Positions 35,896-45,182 are shown, counted from the stretch's first letter. The stretch is 64,000 bases of DNA from Pseudoalteromonas luteoviolacea B = ATCC 29581 (GCA_000333235.1 CAPN01000018.1:124001-188000); one strand, 5' to 3'. A program made the numbers and translations. Notes: generated by a model from the sequence alone, not told the origin.

Positions 35896-38800
35896 TCTAC
35901 GCTAGTGGTTGCGTGTTTTAGGCTAAATCGACAATACAACACCGGTAAAACTATCAAGGTCAGAAGCGTTGAGGTGAAAATGCCACCCACAATGACACTT
36001 GCAAGGGGCTTTTGAATTTCCGCACCGACGCCGGTAGATGTGAGCATCGGAATGAGTCCTAGTGCGCTGGTTAAAGCCGTCATAAGAACCGGAGCAAAGC
36101 GTGACGCAGCGCCGTCGATAATCGCCGTTATTGGTTCTTGATTAATAGGTAACCTCTGATTGATGCTATCAATTAGGACTACGCCATTCAGCACAGCAAT
36201 CCCGAATAGAGTAATAAATCCGATAAACGTTGGCACAGAGAGGTTTTGTTCAAATACAAACATTGACAGCACGCCACCAATGGCAGCTAATGGAACGTTA
36301 ACTAAAATCAAGGCGGTTTGCGTCAACGAACGAAACACAAAATACAGTAGCAAGCTAATTAATCCTAATGAGAGAGGAATAATAAATCCGAGCGTTTTTT
36401 GCGAGCGCAGTTGGTTCTCGAATTGTCCACCAATGTCAAAGGTATAACCTTTAGGAAGCAGTGAAGATTGTTCAATTGTGCGTGTTATATCGTTGACGAT
36501 ACTTCCCATATCTCGACCTGACACGTTTACTTGGATCACTATACGCCTTTGTACGTCGTCTCGACGAATTTGATTTGGTCCTTGTGCGTAATCGACTCGC
36601 GCAACGTCAGAAAGGCTAAGCCAGTAACCATTGGGTGTTTGGATGGGTAATTGCTCGATCGCCTGTTTGCTATTTCGGGCCTGTTCACTAAGTCTCACAT
36701 GAATAGCATATCGAGCATTACCATGAACGATTTGCCCTGCATTAAGACCACCTAAACCGACACTGACTAGGTCCATAATATCTCGAACGGCTAATCCATG
36801 ACGCGATAACATTTCTCTTTTGGGTGAGATTAATAATTGGGCTTCTCCAGAGAGCTGCTCAGCAGCGACATCTGCCGTGCCTGGGATGCTAGCGATTGCT
36901 GTTGCTAATGTATCGCCGATTGTTTGTAGCTGACTCAGATCTGGACCCATAATTTTAACTGCAAGTTGCGACTTTACGCCCGAGAGTAACTCATCTACAC
37001 GAGTCGCAATCGGCTGCGAAAAGGTCAGTAAAATACCAGGGAATTGCTCGAGTTTTTCAGCCATTTTTGTTTGTAAAGTTTGTCTTGAAAGTCCTTCTGG
37101 CCATGTGTTTTGTGGGGTGAGTCCAAGATAAATCTCGATATTATTGACCGGCTCGGGATCGCCACCGATTTCGGCTCGGCCGATACGACTTAGCGCGTAA
37201 GTGACTTGTTCAAATTCAAGTAGCAACCTCTCGAGCTTAGGTGCGATCGATAATGCTGTGTTTAAATTACTCGACGGCGCGAGGGTAACGCGAACATTTA
37301 ACGTGCCCTCTTCGAGTTCTGGCACAAACTCACTGCCAAGTTTAGGAATAACAGCTAACGTCACGCCAATTAAGCAACAAAGTATTATTAAAATAGCCAA
37401 TTGCTGTTTTACTGCAAACCTGAGAGCGTGCTTATAATACATTTTCATCTGCTCTAACAGTCTATTGCGTTTGAGTTTTATCGGTCTGTTAAATACCACG
37501 CTCGCGAGGGCTGGGACAATGAGTAAAGCAACCAACAATGCGCAAAATACTGCGATCATCATAGTGGTTGCCATGGGTTCAAATAATTTGGCTTCTACAC
37601 CAGTGAAACTAAACAAAGGAAGGTATAAAACTAAAATGATGGTGGAGGCAAAACAGACTGGTTTTGCTACTTGCAAAGCCGCATTAATAATTTGCATTGG
37701 ACGAGAATGCTGCGGATCGGAAGGGGTATTAACGATGTTTTCAACCATCACGACAGAACCATCCACCAACATGCCAATAGCGATTGCCAAACCGCCAAGG
37801 GACATTAGGTTAGCTGAAAGGCCAAAGAAGGCCATAAAGCCCAGTGCTAACGCGATGGAAATGGGAATGGAAATTAACACAAGCACAGTGGCTCGAAGAG
37901 AGAGCATAAATAAAGCAATAACACAGATGATGAGTAAGAAAGCAAACAGCAGTGCATAAACCACCGTGTTTATCGCCTGTTTTACTAAATCGGCTTGGTC
38001 GTACAAGATTTTAAACGTAACGCCATCAGGAAGCGCTTGATTAATAAGCGCAATTCGTTGGTTAATGGCATTTATTGTTTCATTAGTGTTTGCGCCAATA
38101 CGCTTAAGCACGATGCCTGTAACCACTTCGCCTTGTGACTGGATGTTACCAGACTCATCTTTTACAGAGAGCGTAACCGCGCCTAATCGCTCTTCGCTTT
38201 GCAGCGAAACGTGTGCTACATCGCGAATACGGATCACTTTGCCCTCGTATGATTTAACCGGGGTTTGTGCTAGTTGTGATATGGCATCATCATAGTTAAA
38301 CCACCCGACACCACGTATTGCTAGTTGAGACTCCGCGCGAGCCAAATACCAACCACCTGCATTGGTGTTGTTGGCTTCAATAGCCTCAATAACCAGCGCT
38401 GGTTTTACGTTGTATGCTTGTAACCGGTCAGGCCGTAAGGCCACATTAAATTGTTTCACTTCTCCACCGAATGACAATATTTCAGTTATACCATCAACAG
38501 GCATTAACAGCAGCTTCACAACCCAGTCGTTTAGACTGCGCAAATCACGGTTATTTAGAGGGCTTTCTTTGGACTTCTGCAGTTGATATTGATAGATCTG
38601 ACCAAGCCCTGACGTATTTGGGCCGATAGAGGGTGGCTCGATATCACTGGGTAGCAAACTTTGTGCTTGTGTCAGACGCTCTAAAACTAATTGACGAGCA
38701 AAATAAATATCAACATGCTCTTTAAAGACTATAGTTACCCCAGATAAGCCGGTTTTCGAGATAGAACGCACAGATTCTACATCGGGTAAGGCATACATTA

Positions 38801-39017
38801 ATGTTTCAATAGGGTAGGAGATGAGTTGTTCAATCTCTTGCGCGGCTAAGCCGGGCGCTTGTGTGTTAATAGATACTTGTACATTGGTTACATCTGGAAA
38901 AGCGTCCAGATTTACTCTAGGAATGAAATAAGCACATAAGGCTAATAAGCTGATGAGTACTGTTATCACGAGGGTACGTTTTAACACTGCAAAGCGGATT
39001 AATTGTGTGATCATCAT
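35880..39017 (-). CDS. Heavy-metal RND efflux pump, CzcA/CusA-like inner membrane protein
   Basis: A 1045-residue RND transporter of the heavy-metal (HME) family with 12 helices and two large periplasmic loops. It drives export by proton flow. The helix-4 motif is IAIGMLVDGSVVMVEN, which holds the conserved Asp-Gly and Glu-Asn of HME pumps. The opening MITQLIRFAVLKRTLVI and NLDAFPDVTNVQV are also typical. The methionine-rich positions of CusA are not evident, so divalent ions rather than copper/silver are as likely. It follows the adaptor gene after eight bases. No outer membrane factor gene is in the operon. Confidence 0.93.
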   Translation of the reverse strand: MMITQLIRFAVLKRTLVITVLISLLALCAYFIPRVNLDAFPDVTNVQVSINTQAPGLAAQEIEQLISYPIETLMYALPDVESVRSISKTGLSGVTIVFKEHVDIYFARQLVLERLTQAQSLLPSDIEPPSIGPNTSGLGQIYQYQLQKSKESPLNNRDLRSLNDWVVKLLLMPVDGITEILSFGGEVKQFNVALRPDRLQAYNVKPALVIEAIEANNTNAGGWYLARAESQLAIRGVGWFNYDDAISQLAQTPVKSYEGKVIRIRDVAHVSLQSEERLGAVTLSVKDESGNIQSQGEVVTGIVLKRIGANTNETINAINQRIALINQALPDGVTFKILYDQADLVKQAINTVVYALLFAFLLIICVIALFMLSLRATVLVLISIPISIALALGFMAFFGLSANLMSLGGLAIAIGMLVDGSVVMVENIVNTPSDPQHSRPMQIINAALQVAKPVCFASTIILVLYLPLFSFTGVEAKLFEPMATTMMIAVFCALLVALLIVPALASVVFNRPIKLKRNRLLEQMKMYYKHALRFAVKQQLAILIILCCLIGVTLAVIPKLGSEFVPELEEGTLNVRVTLAPSSNLNTALSIAPKLERLLLEFEQVTYALSRIGRAEIGGDPEPVNNIEIYLGLTPQNTWPEGLSRQTLQTKMAEKLEQFPGILLTFSQPIATRVDELLSGVKSQLAVKIMGPDLSQLQTIGDTLATAIASIPGTADVAAEQLSGEAQLLISPKREMLSRHGLAVRDIMDLVSVGLGGLNAGQIVHGNARYAIHVRLSEQARNSKQAIEQLPIQTPNGYWLSLSDVARVDYAQGPNQIRRDDVQRRIVIQVNVSGRDMGSIVNDITRTIEQSSLLPKGYTFDIGGQFENQLRSQKTLGFIIPLSLGLISLLLYFVFRSLTQTALILVNVPLAAIGGVLSMFVFEQNLSVPTFIGFITLFGIAVLNGVVLIDSINQRLPINQEPITAIIDGAASRFAPVLMTALTSALGLIPMLTSTGVGAEIQKPLASVIVGGIFTSTLLTLIVLPVLYCRFSLKHATTSVEPSNL

Positions 39018-39025
39018 GTCGCTCC

Positions 39026-40126
39026 TTAGTGGTTGTGAATATCAAAATTTGCTTTTGCCATTTCTGACGCTAGGAAAAAGGCTCCCTTAATGACGACTGC
39101 GGCACTTGGTACCGGCATATCTATAACAATTCCTTTATCAGATTCATCAAGGCGAGAGACTTCAGTCGCTTGGTACCGTCCGTTATCAAGTTTAATAAAA
39201 ACGAGCCAATCACCGTCGGGGCTTTGCACTAATGCAGATTCAGGTACTGTCATGCCATTTTGTTGAGCGACTTCTAGGCGAACCTGCACAAACATACCGC
39301 GATGTAGTACATCATTTTGATTGTTGACGAGTAATCGCACAAATTGCGATCGGGTTGTTCTATCGACACTGTGGCTCTTTTGTACAATGCGAGCACTTAA
39401 TGTGGTGCCAACTGCATCAACTAACGCCATGCTATCAAGATTAAGAGCCATTTCGTCGTTCATAGGGAGCTGTACGTCGATCCACAGCTCGCGCTCATCG
39501 GCAATATAAAGCATAGATTGACCGGATTCGATACGTTGACCGTTGACAAAATCATCGTCTAGTACGGTTCCGTATTGCTCACTTAACAGCGTATATTGAC
39601 CAAGTAATTTAAGTTCTCGAGAGGGCAAGGCTTCTATTTGTTCTGCTGTCATTCCTAGCGCCATTAATGTACCAAAAGCTTCTTGGTACGCTAGAAACGT
39701 TTGTTGCTTCTCTTTCTTACTCACTGTTTGACTGGTTAGGCCTTCTATCCGTTGCCAATCGTGGAATGTGCTGAGATAGCCACTTTGCTGTTTGGCCATT
39801 TCAGGGCTGAACAAAGTGACTAAAGGGCTGTGTTTTGCCACTTTATCGCCCATTCGGACATGGCGTTCGATGACAATAGACTCGACTCTTGGTGTCACAA
39901 GGTAACTAGAGTATTGATTGGTCTTTACTTCTCCTGCAAAGTCTCGAAATACAGACGTTGCGCGTTTATAGATAGTACGGCTCTCAATTTGAATGTTACT
40001 TTGTTGCGTTTCTAAGAGAGAAATAATTGGAAGAGCATGTTGTTGCTCCTCGGCAATAACAGGGAGGAGTAAACTGGCAAGTGCCAACGCGTGACACAGT
40101 GCACGTAAATAGGGATTCGTTTTCAT
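39026..40126 (-). CDS. RND efflux periplasmic adaptor, CzcB/CusB-like
   Basis: A membrane fusion protein of about 366 residues. The signal peptide starts MKTNPYLRALCHALALASL, the barrel-sandwich hybrid region includes RVESIVIERHVRMGDKV, and the following coiled coil (about 105-165) and beta-barrel (GMFVQVRLEVA) match adaptors of HME pumps. It links the inner membrane pump to an outer membrane channel. I took ATG 40126, which starts the signal peptide; the frame extends to 40168. Confidence 0.9.
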   Translation of the reverse strand: MKTNPYLRALCHALALASLLLPVIAEEQQHALPIISLLETQQSNIQIESRTIYKRATSVFRDFAGEVKTNQYSSYLVTPRVESIVIERHVRMGDKVAKHSPLVTLFSPEMAKQQSGYLSTFHDWQRIEGLTSQTVSKKEKQQTFLAYQEAFGTLMALGMTAEQIEALPSRELKLLGQYTLLSEQYGTVLDDDFVNGQRIESGQSMLYIADERELWIDVQLPMNDEMALNLDSMALVDAVGTTLSARIVQKSHSVDRTTRSQFVRLLVNNQNDVLHRGMFVQVRLEVAQQNGMTVPESALVQSPDGDWLVFIKLDNGRYQATEVSRLDESDKGIVIDMPVPSAAVVIKGAFFLASEMAKANFDIHNH

Positions 40127-40216
40127 TACATTACCTAAAAATACAAATAACAGATGAACGAGCGTCAAATCGGCTCGACTTTTTTGTTAAAAATACAGGA
40201 ATGGCCTAGTTAGGCT

Positions 40217-40582
40217 TCAGGTAATGGGAGGCCGTAGCAGCGGCGCGTAATACCCTTTGAAGTGGGCTAGATTGCGCTTGGCGACCGACAATGAAATCAA
40301 TTTAGGTGCTAACATAACGCCTTGATCTGCAACCCAGCTTAGATGCGTGCCACTGCAATGACCACAGTGATGGCAATCGTTAATGTTATGGTTGTCGTCT
40401 TGAGTGAAGTTTGGATTGGTGTCATTGGCATGATTATGTTCACTTTGCAAATGAGCAGAATTAATTACATGTTTCGGCTCTGTACTTGCTAAAAGCGCAC
40501 CACTTTGCAGGGTGAAAACACACAGCAAAAATGTAGTAATTAAGCGTTTTAGGAACAAGGGAACGTTCACAATCAATACCAT
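40217..40582 (-). CDS. Small His/Cys-rich secreted protein of the metal efflux operon
   Basis: A 121-residue protein with an N-terminal signal or membrane segment (LKRLITTFLLCVFTLQSG) and a central metal-binding-looking cluster (HNINDCHHCGHCSGTH), ending LLRPPIT. Similar small proteins head czc/cus operons in other proteobacteria, and some are called CzcI-like or DUF2946-like; I cannot assign one firmly. It is the first gene of the minus-strand operon, 90 bases before the adaptor gene. A role in periplasmic metal buffering or sensing is inference. Confidence 0.65.
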   Translation of the reverse strand: MVLIVNVPLFLKRLITTFLLCVFTLQSGALLASTEPKHVINSAHLQSEHNHANDTNPNFTQDDNHNINDCHHCGHCSGTHLSWVADQGVMLAPKLISLSVAKRNLAHFKGYYAPLLRPPIT

Positions 40583-40706
40583 GTTATATAGATGGGAACA
40601 CGCTAACAGATTTCCAATGCCATGTCATCTATAGTAAGCGTGTTGGGGTTGCAATGCACACAGAGGTATGAAAGATTACGGGAAAAATAAGCAAAAAAGT
40701 GACGCT

Positions 40707-41186
40707 ATGATCCAAATTAGACCTGCTGTTGTCGATGATGTGGCAACAATCTTACATTTTATCAATGAACTTGCTATCTATGAAAAAGAACCCGATGCGG
40801 TAGAAGCCACAGAAGAAAAACTCATTAATACGTTATTTTGTGAAGGAGCAACCGCTCACGCCTTGTTGTGTTTTGATGGTGATAAGGTCATAGGCTTTGC
40901 CGTGTACTTCTTTAATTACTCGACGTGGCTTGGTAAAAATGGCCTTTATCTTGAAGATTTGTATGTAAGCCCCGACAGTCGAGGGCAAGGAGCGGGAAAA
41001 GCCATAATGAAATACTTAGCTAATCTTGCTTTAAAACGTAAATGTGGGCGTTTTGAATGGGTTGTGTTGGATTGGAACAAACCAGCGATTGATTTTTATG
41101 ACAGTATCGGAGCTAAGCCACAGAACGAGTGGATAATATATCGTCTTACCGGCGAAGCATTAAAAGAGTTTGCAGCCGAAGCATAA
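40707..41186 (+). CDS. GNAT family N-acetyltransferase
   Basis: A GNAT acetyltransferase of about 159 residues resembling the diamine/spermidine acetyltransferase-like group (MIQIRPAVVDDVATILHFI start; LYLEDLYVSPDSRGQGAGKAIM with the acetyl-CoA loop RGQGAGKA; DWNKPAIDFYDSIGA). It probably moves an acetyl group to a small amine or amino acid; the substrate is not known. I prefer ATG 40707, which fits the family start; ATG 40668 is in frame but its ribosome binding site is too close. Confidence 0.85.
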   Translation: MIQIRPAVVDDVATILHFINELAIYEKEPDAVEATEEKLINTLFCEGATAHALLCFDGDKVIGFAVYFFNYSTWLGKNGLYLEDLYVSPDSRGQGAGKAIMKYLANLALKRKCGRFEWVVLDWNKPAIDFYDSIGAKPQNEWIIYRLTGEALKEFAAEA

Positions 41187-41276
41187 GACAGTTTGGTGAT
41201 CATTTAAAATGGGCATGCCTTGAACAGCATGGCTAATAAAGGCATTCCCATGATTGTTGAATGGAGCGACTCAGTA

Positions 41277-41645
41277 ATGAATAGAAATAGAATGTGGCTA
41301 ATTGTATTGCTTCTTGGAATGTCCATTTGGACTTATAAGGTTTTCAACACGGCTCTAGCATACATCGTGGCCAAATCGGCAATTGAAAACCGTGTTGAGA
41401 TTGATGAATCCTTAGGTCAGTATAATATCACATACGATTGGTGGTTCGGTGTATTTAGGGCGTTACGTTATGGTGAAGTCCAAGAGTTTGAGTTTCATTT
41501 AGCAGGAAATAAAAGTAACGCGATCAGCGTTGTAGAAGTGGTTAAAAAAGAAAACGCTTGGGTCGTTACTTGCGTTAATGTTGTCAATGGTGAATATTTA
41601 AATAAAAAAATAATTCATGAATGCAATTCAGTACGAAAAGGATAA
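41277..41645 (+). CDS. Small membrane-anchored protein of unknown function
   Basis: About 122 residues: one N-terminal helix (MWLIVLLLGMSIWTY) followed by a soluble domain with the pattern ESLGQYNITYDWWFG, EFEFHLAGNK, VVKKENAWVVTC. The helix-plus-small-domain layout and the order of 'LG', 'G' and a C-terminal 'W' recall Coa1-like proteins, but I would not name it. GGAG lies about 10 bases before ATG 41277. In-frame starts at 41220 (TTG), 41229 and 41250 are possible. Confidence 0.6.
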   Translation: MNRNRMWLIVLLLGMSIWTYKVFNTALAYIVAKSAIENRVEIDESLGQYNITYDWWFGVFRALRYGEVQEFEFHLAGNKSNAISVVEVVKKENAWVVTCVNVVNGEYLNKKIIHECNSVRKG

Positions 41646-41734
41646 CAAGCTAATAAACAAAAAATAATCGTTGGTGATGCCACCGACGTTACTCGAAATA
41701 GCCTGCTATTTTGCGGCGTCTATAAGACGTTGAC

Positions 41735-41893
41735 GCTCTGCAATTGACACAGCATCGATTCTGCACTGTGAGTTTTACAGGCGTTTATTCCACAATATTG
41801 ATTTTGCAATGGGAAAGCCATTATCTGAAATCAATGCCTAAACGCCTGTCAATTCTCACTGAAGTCACACAACTTCAAGTCGCTTGGATAAGC
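41735..41893. repeat. Degenerate interspersed repeat, copy B
   Basis: Best blocks shared with copy A are TTTACAGGCGTTTAT, ATATTGATTTTGC, CATTATCTG, AAATCAAT, ACGCCTGTCAATTCTCACTGAAGTCAC (in two parts) and a right end ACTTCAAGTCGCTTGG. It lies between two convergent genes (plus-strand small membrane protein, minus-strand mesD). The left flank (41690-41720) also carries TAGCCTGCTATTTTG, which recurs in inverted form near 255. Confidence 0.6.
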
Positions 41894-41917
41894 TAAAACG
41901 ACAATCGTGTAGTGTGT

Positions 41918-42952
41918 TTAGTGATTGCTCGTAAGCTCTTGGCGCACTAATTCTGCTCCGGCGTGCAGCGCTTTTAGCTTTTGAATTGCGACGTCGTGTG
42001 AGAGCGGCGCCATACCACAATTAGTGCACGGGTATAGCTTATCTGCATCGACGTAATGAAGGGCTTGGCGAAGTGTGGCGGCAACTTCTTCCGGCGTTTC
42101 AATCGTATTAGTGGCAACGTCAATGGCGCCAACCATGACTTTTTTTCCTCGCACTAATTCAAGCAATTCTATCGGTACTCGTGAGTTGTGGCATTCCAGT
42201 GAAATTATATCGATTTTAGATTTTTGTAATTTTGGAAAAATGGCTTCGTATTGGCGCCATTCGCTACCAAGTGTTTTTTTCCAGTCGGTGTTGGCTTTAA
42301 TACCATAACCGTAACAAATATGGACCGCGGTTTCGCATTTTAAGCCTTCAATTGCCCGCTCTAAACAGGCGATCCCCCAGTTGTTTACCTCATCGAAAAA
42401 CACATTAAAGGCGGGTTCGTCGAATTGAATGATGTCTACGCCGGCGGCTTCTAGCTCTTTTGCCTCTAGATTCAATATTTTGGCAAATTCCCACGCCAAT
42501 TTTTCACGGCTGTGATAGTAGTCGTCAAACAGCGTATCAATCATTGTCATCGGACCGGGTAATGCCCATTTTATTGGCTTTGAGGTTTGAGAACGCAAAA
42601 ACTTCGCATCAGCAACGAACACAGGCTTACTGCGCGAGACGGGGCCGATAACCGTTGGTACGCTGGCGTCGTAACGATTACGAATGGTAACGGTTTTTCG
42701 ATGTTTAAAGTCCACGCCACTTAGGTGCTCGATAAAGGTGGTGACAAAGTGTTGGCGGCTTTGTTCACCATCACTGACAATGTCGATCCCTGCCATAGTT
42801 TGCTCGTGAAGAGCAAGTTTTAGTGCATCACGTTTGCCGCGTTCAAGCGTATCACCTTCAAGTTTCCATGGTGACCAAAGTGTTTCAGGTTCCGCGAGCC
42901 AAAGTGGCTTAGGCAGGCTACCCGCGCTTGAGGTAGGTAATAATTTTTTCAT
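41918..42952 (-). CDS. mesD: Methionine synthase MesD (MetE C-terminal-like)
   Basis: A 344-residue TIM-barrel enzyme equivalent to the catalytic half of MetE. The zinc and homocysteine ligands are visible: VHICYGYG (His-x-Cys), ISLECHNSR (Glu) and YPCTNCGMAPL (Cys). The core IQFDEPAFNVF is typical. It lacks the N-terminal MetE domain that binds folate. Its gene follows the DUF1852 gene after 22 bases; that pair defines the MesD/MesX system, which makes methionine without methyltetrahydrofolate in an oxygen-dependent way. I use ATG 42952; GTG 42964 is in frame. It lies downstream of MetJ-like boxes. Confidence 0.88.
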   Translation of the reverse strand: MKKLLPTSSAGSLPKPLWLAEPETLWSPWKLEGDTLERGKRDALKLALHEQTMAGIDIVSDGEQSRQHFVTTFIEHLSGVDFKHRKTVTIRNRYDASVPTVIGPVSRSKPVFVADAKFLRSQTSKPIKWALPGPMTMIDTLFDDYYHSREKLAWEFAKILNLEAKELEAAGVDIIQFDEPAFNVFFDEVNNWGIACLERAIEGLKCETAVHICYGYGIKANTDWKKTLGSEWRQYEAIFPKLQKSKIDIISLECHNSRVPIELLELVRGKKVMVGAIDVATNTIETPEEVAATLRQALHYVDADKLYPCTNCGMAPLSHDVAIQKLKALHAGAELVRQELTSNH

Positions 42953-42974
42953 AATCAATCGCACTCTTCAAAAG

Positions 42975-43952
42975 TTATAAGACAACATTTGCTGACCATT
43001 GAGCTAAAAAGGTCTGATAGGGCTTGATAAAGTGCTCTTCAGCAAATTTACCTTGCTGTACTGCAAGGCGGCTGCGTTCTTCACGGTCATAGACAATTTG
43101 AGTAAGGGAATGATCGGCGTTTTTTAAATTCGGACGATACACTTTTCCTGCTACTGCATGCGCATTGTAGATCTCTGGGCGATATATTTTTTGGAATGAC
43201 TCCATAGTACTTATTGTACTAATCAGCTCTAAGTTACTGTAATCGTTTAGCAGATCACCATAAAAATAGAATGCAAACGGTGCAACACTGTTAGGCGGCA
43301 TGAAATAGCGTACCTGTAACCCCATTTTTTTAAAATATTGTTCCGTCAAGGAAGATTCATTCGGTTGGTATTCAATACCAAGCACAGGATGTTGATTTTC
43401 TGTGCGGTAGTAGGTTTTATTATCAGAGACACTTAAGCAAATAACTGGGCGTTTTTTAAACTGCTCGGCATAGGTCGTTGATTGAATGAAATCTTTAAAC
43501 AATTTGCCATGTAATTCACCGAAATCTTCAGGAACACTGAATTTGTTTTGCTGTTTAATGTGGTCGAGTAGTACAACACTAAAATCATAATCTCTGACAT
43601 ACGATGAGAAGTTGTTTCCCACAATCCCCTCAACGCGTTCATTGGTGTTGCTATCCACGATATAAGTTTTAAGCATTTCGATGGATGGAAATACTTGATT
43701 GCTGTCTGCAATTGCTAAATCAACAGAAACAATCTCAAGCTCAACCGCATAGCGATTACCTTCTGGATTGTCCCAATGGACAAGAGCGTTGAAACGACTG
43801 TCGATCATTTTCAATGCGTTACGCAAGTTTTGTTGACGACTCGCGCCACGCGCTAAATTAGCGAAGTTAGTCGTAATACGCGTACTGGTTGCCGGATGAT
43901 AATGTTCATCAAGGCGTTGACGCTTGACTGTGTAGGTAAATTTGTGGTTCAT
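42975..43952 (-). CDS. mesX: MesX (DUF1852) accessory protein for MesD
   Basis: A 325-residue protein of family DUF1852, recognised by the start MNHKFTYTVKRQRLDEHYHP, the segment ARGASRQQNLRNALKMIDSR and the block YGDLLNDYSNLELISTISTM. In studied bacteria MesX is required for MesD activity, possibly by helping with the unusual methyl donor. No catalytic motif can be pointed to. It is the first gene of the mesX-mesD pair, with AAGGAC upstream and a MetJ-like tandem box about 52-67 bases before the start. Confidence 0.88.
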   Translation of the reverse strand: MNHKFTYTVKRQRLDEHYHPATSTRITTNFANLARGASRQQNLRNALKMIDSRFNALVHWDNPEGNRYAVELEIVSVDLAIADSNQVFPSIEMLKTYIVDSNTNERVEGIVGNNFSSYVRDYDFSVVLLDHIKQQNKFSVPEDFGELHGKLFKDFIQSTTYAEQFKKRPVICLSVSDNKTYYRTENQHPVLGIEYQPNESSLTEQYFKKMGLQVRYFMPPNSVAPFAFYFYGDLLNDYSNLELISTISTMESFQKIYRPEIYNAHAVAGKVYRPNLKNADHSLTQIVYDREERSRLAVQQGKFAEEHFIKPYQTFLAQWSANVVL

Positions 43953-44003
43953 GGCGATTCACTTGTCCTTTTGTTTCACGAATAGGTATGCTTGCGATAA
44001 TTT

Positions 44004-44019
44004 ATATGTCTAGATGGCC
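44004..44019. promoter_or_regulatory. MetJ-like tandem box upstream of mesX
   Basis: ATATGTCT-AGATGGCC at 44004-44019 is two adjacent 8-base units resembling the MetJ half-box AGACGTCT. It lies 52-67 bases before the mesX start. The same layout recurs at 44140-44155, which makes coincidence less likely. Confidence 0.6.
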
Positions 44020-44139
44020 ATAATGAAAAGCGGTTTAATTTCACTTAGAACATGAGCTTTTCTCATTAACGCCGTTTGATTTTTAGGTACTTTTTGGTTG
44101 GTGAATATAATTAATGAAGTAAAACTTAATAAATTTTAA

Positions 44140-44155
44140 AGATGTCTGGATGGCT
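44140..44155. promoter_or_regulatory. Second MetJ-like tandem box, upstream of the TauE/SafE gene
   Basis: AGATGTCT-GGATGGCT, two 8-base units almost identical to the box at 44004. It lies about 128-143 bases before the divergent TauE/SafE gene and may regulate it, mesX, or both. Confidence 0.55.
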
Positions 44156-44282
44156 ACTGTTTGATGTTTAATTTATTCATTTTGAGGTTGAAGATAATTC
44201 GCGTGAACAACAACAGTAATGATCAGCCAAGAATAGGAACTTTGGTATACTTCATTTTCTAATAAAAACAAGGACAGAAAAA

Positions 44283-45092
44283 ATGAATGACATTCTTTTA
44301 TTGGTGTTGTTGTGTGCCGTGTTAGGCAGTGCAGTTGGCTTTTTAGCTGGGTTACTCGGGATTGGTGGTGGGCTTGTGATTGTGCCTGTCTTAAGTGTTA
44401 TTCTTTTGCATTTCGAAATTTTACCTGCAGATCACATCGTGATCACCGCCATTGCAACCTCTCTTGCTTCTATTTTATTCACGTCTACGTCGTCTGCTAT
44501 TGCCCATCATAAAAATGGAAATGTGCCGTGGGAAATCGCCCCTTGGGTCATGGGCGGCGTTGCACTTGGCGCTTTAATCAGTGGCTTTTTGGCGTCATTA
44601 CTGCCAGAGACAACCGTACGAATAGTTTTTGCTGTTTGTGTTACGTTTATCGCCATTAAGATGATCGCTAATGGTAAAGAAAACGAACCCACTCAACGCG
44701 ATCTGCCAAATAAAGGGTTGCTTGGAGTATTAACTACTTTGACTGGCGGTATTTCAGCGATGATAGGGATTGGCGGTGGTGCTGTGCTTGTACCTTTGTT
44801 AACTTTTTTTTCTGTGGATATGAAAAAGGCGATTGGCTGTGCTTCTGCTAGTGGTATTGTGATCGCTTTATTTGGGTCGATTGGGTATATCGCAACGGGC
44901 AGTAACACGCTTTTGCTTAGCGACGGGTTTGCCGGGTTTGTTTATCTCCCCGCGTTGCTTGGGATTATTGCCACATCGTGGTTTAGTGCGCCGATAGGAG
45001 CTAAAGCGACACACCATTTGCCCGTGGGAACGATTAAAAAAATGTTTGCCGTGTTATTGATGATCACGGCATTAAAGATGGTGTTTAATTAG
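44283..45092 (+). CDS. TauE/SafE family sulfur-compound exporter (TSUP)
   Basis: A 269-residue membrane protein with about eight helices and the two glycine-rich TSUP repeats (GFLAGLLGIGGGLVIVPVL near residue 18 and AMIGIGGGAVLVPLLTFF near 160). TSUP proteins export sulfite, sulfoacetate or related sulfur compounds, or take some of them up. Its divergence from mesX and the MetJ-like boxes between them suggest a sulfur-linked role. GGACAG lies before ATG 44283. Substrate is inference. Confidence 0.85.
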   Translation: MNDILLLVLLCAVLGSAVGFLAGLLGIGGGLVIVPVLSVILLHFEILPADHIVITAIATSLASILFTSTSSAIAHHKNGNVPWEIAPWVMGGVALGALISGFLASLLPETTVRIVFAVCVTFIAIKMIANGKENEPTQRDLPNKGLLGVLTTLTGGISAMIGIGGGAVLVPLLTFFSVDMKKAIGCASASGIVIALFGSIGYIATGSNTLLLSDGFAGFVYLPALLGIIATSWFSAPIGAKATHHLPVGTIKKMFAVLLMITALKMVFN

Positions 45093-45182
45093 CGGATTTT
45101 TGTATTGAATGCCAAAAGTGGCCAGTTCAAGTACACTGAGATGATATGATCAAACATAGGTAGCGTGTCATTAAAGTGGTTT

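Noticed and set aside
35714-35905. Plus-strand open frame of about 63 codons over the inverted repeat element
   Set aside because: It spans a structured inverted repeat and overlaps the czcA-like 3' end; composition and lack of a ribosome binding site argue against a gene.
37465-37959. Plus-strand open frame of about 164 codons opposite the czcA-like gene
   Set aside because: Shadow of a clear RND transporter gene on the minus strand; no family features.
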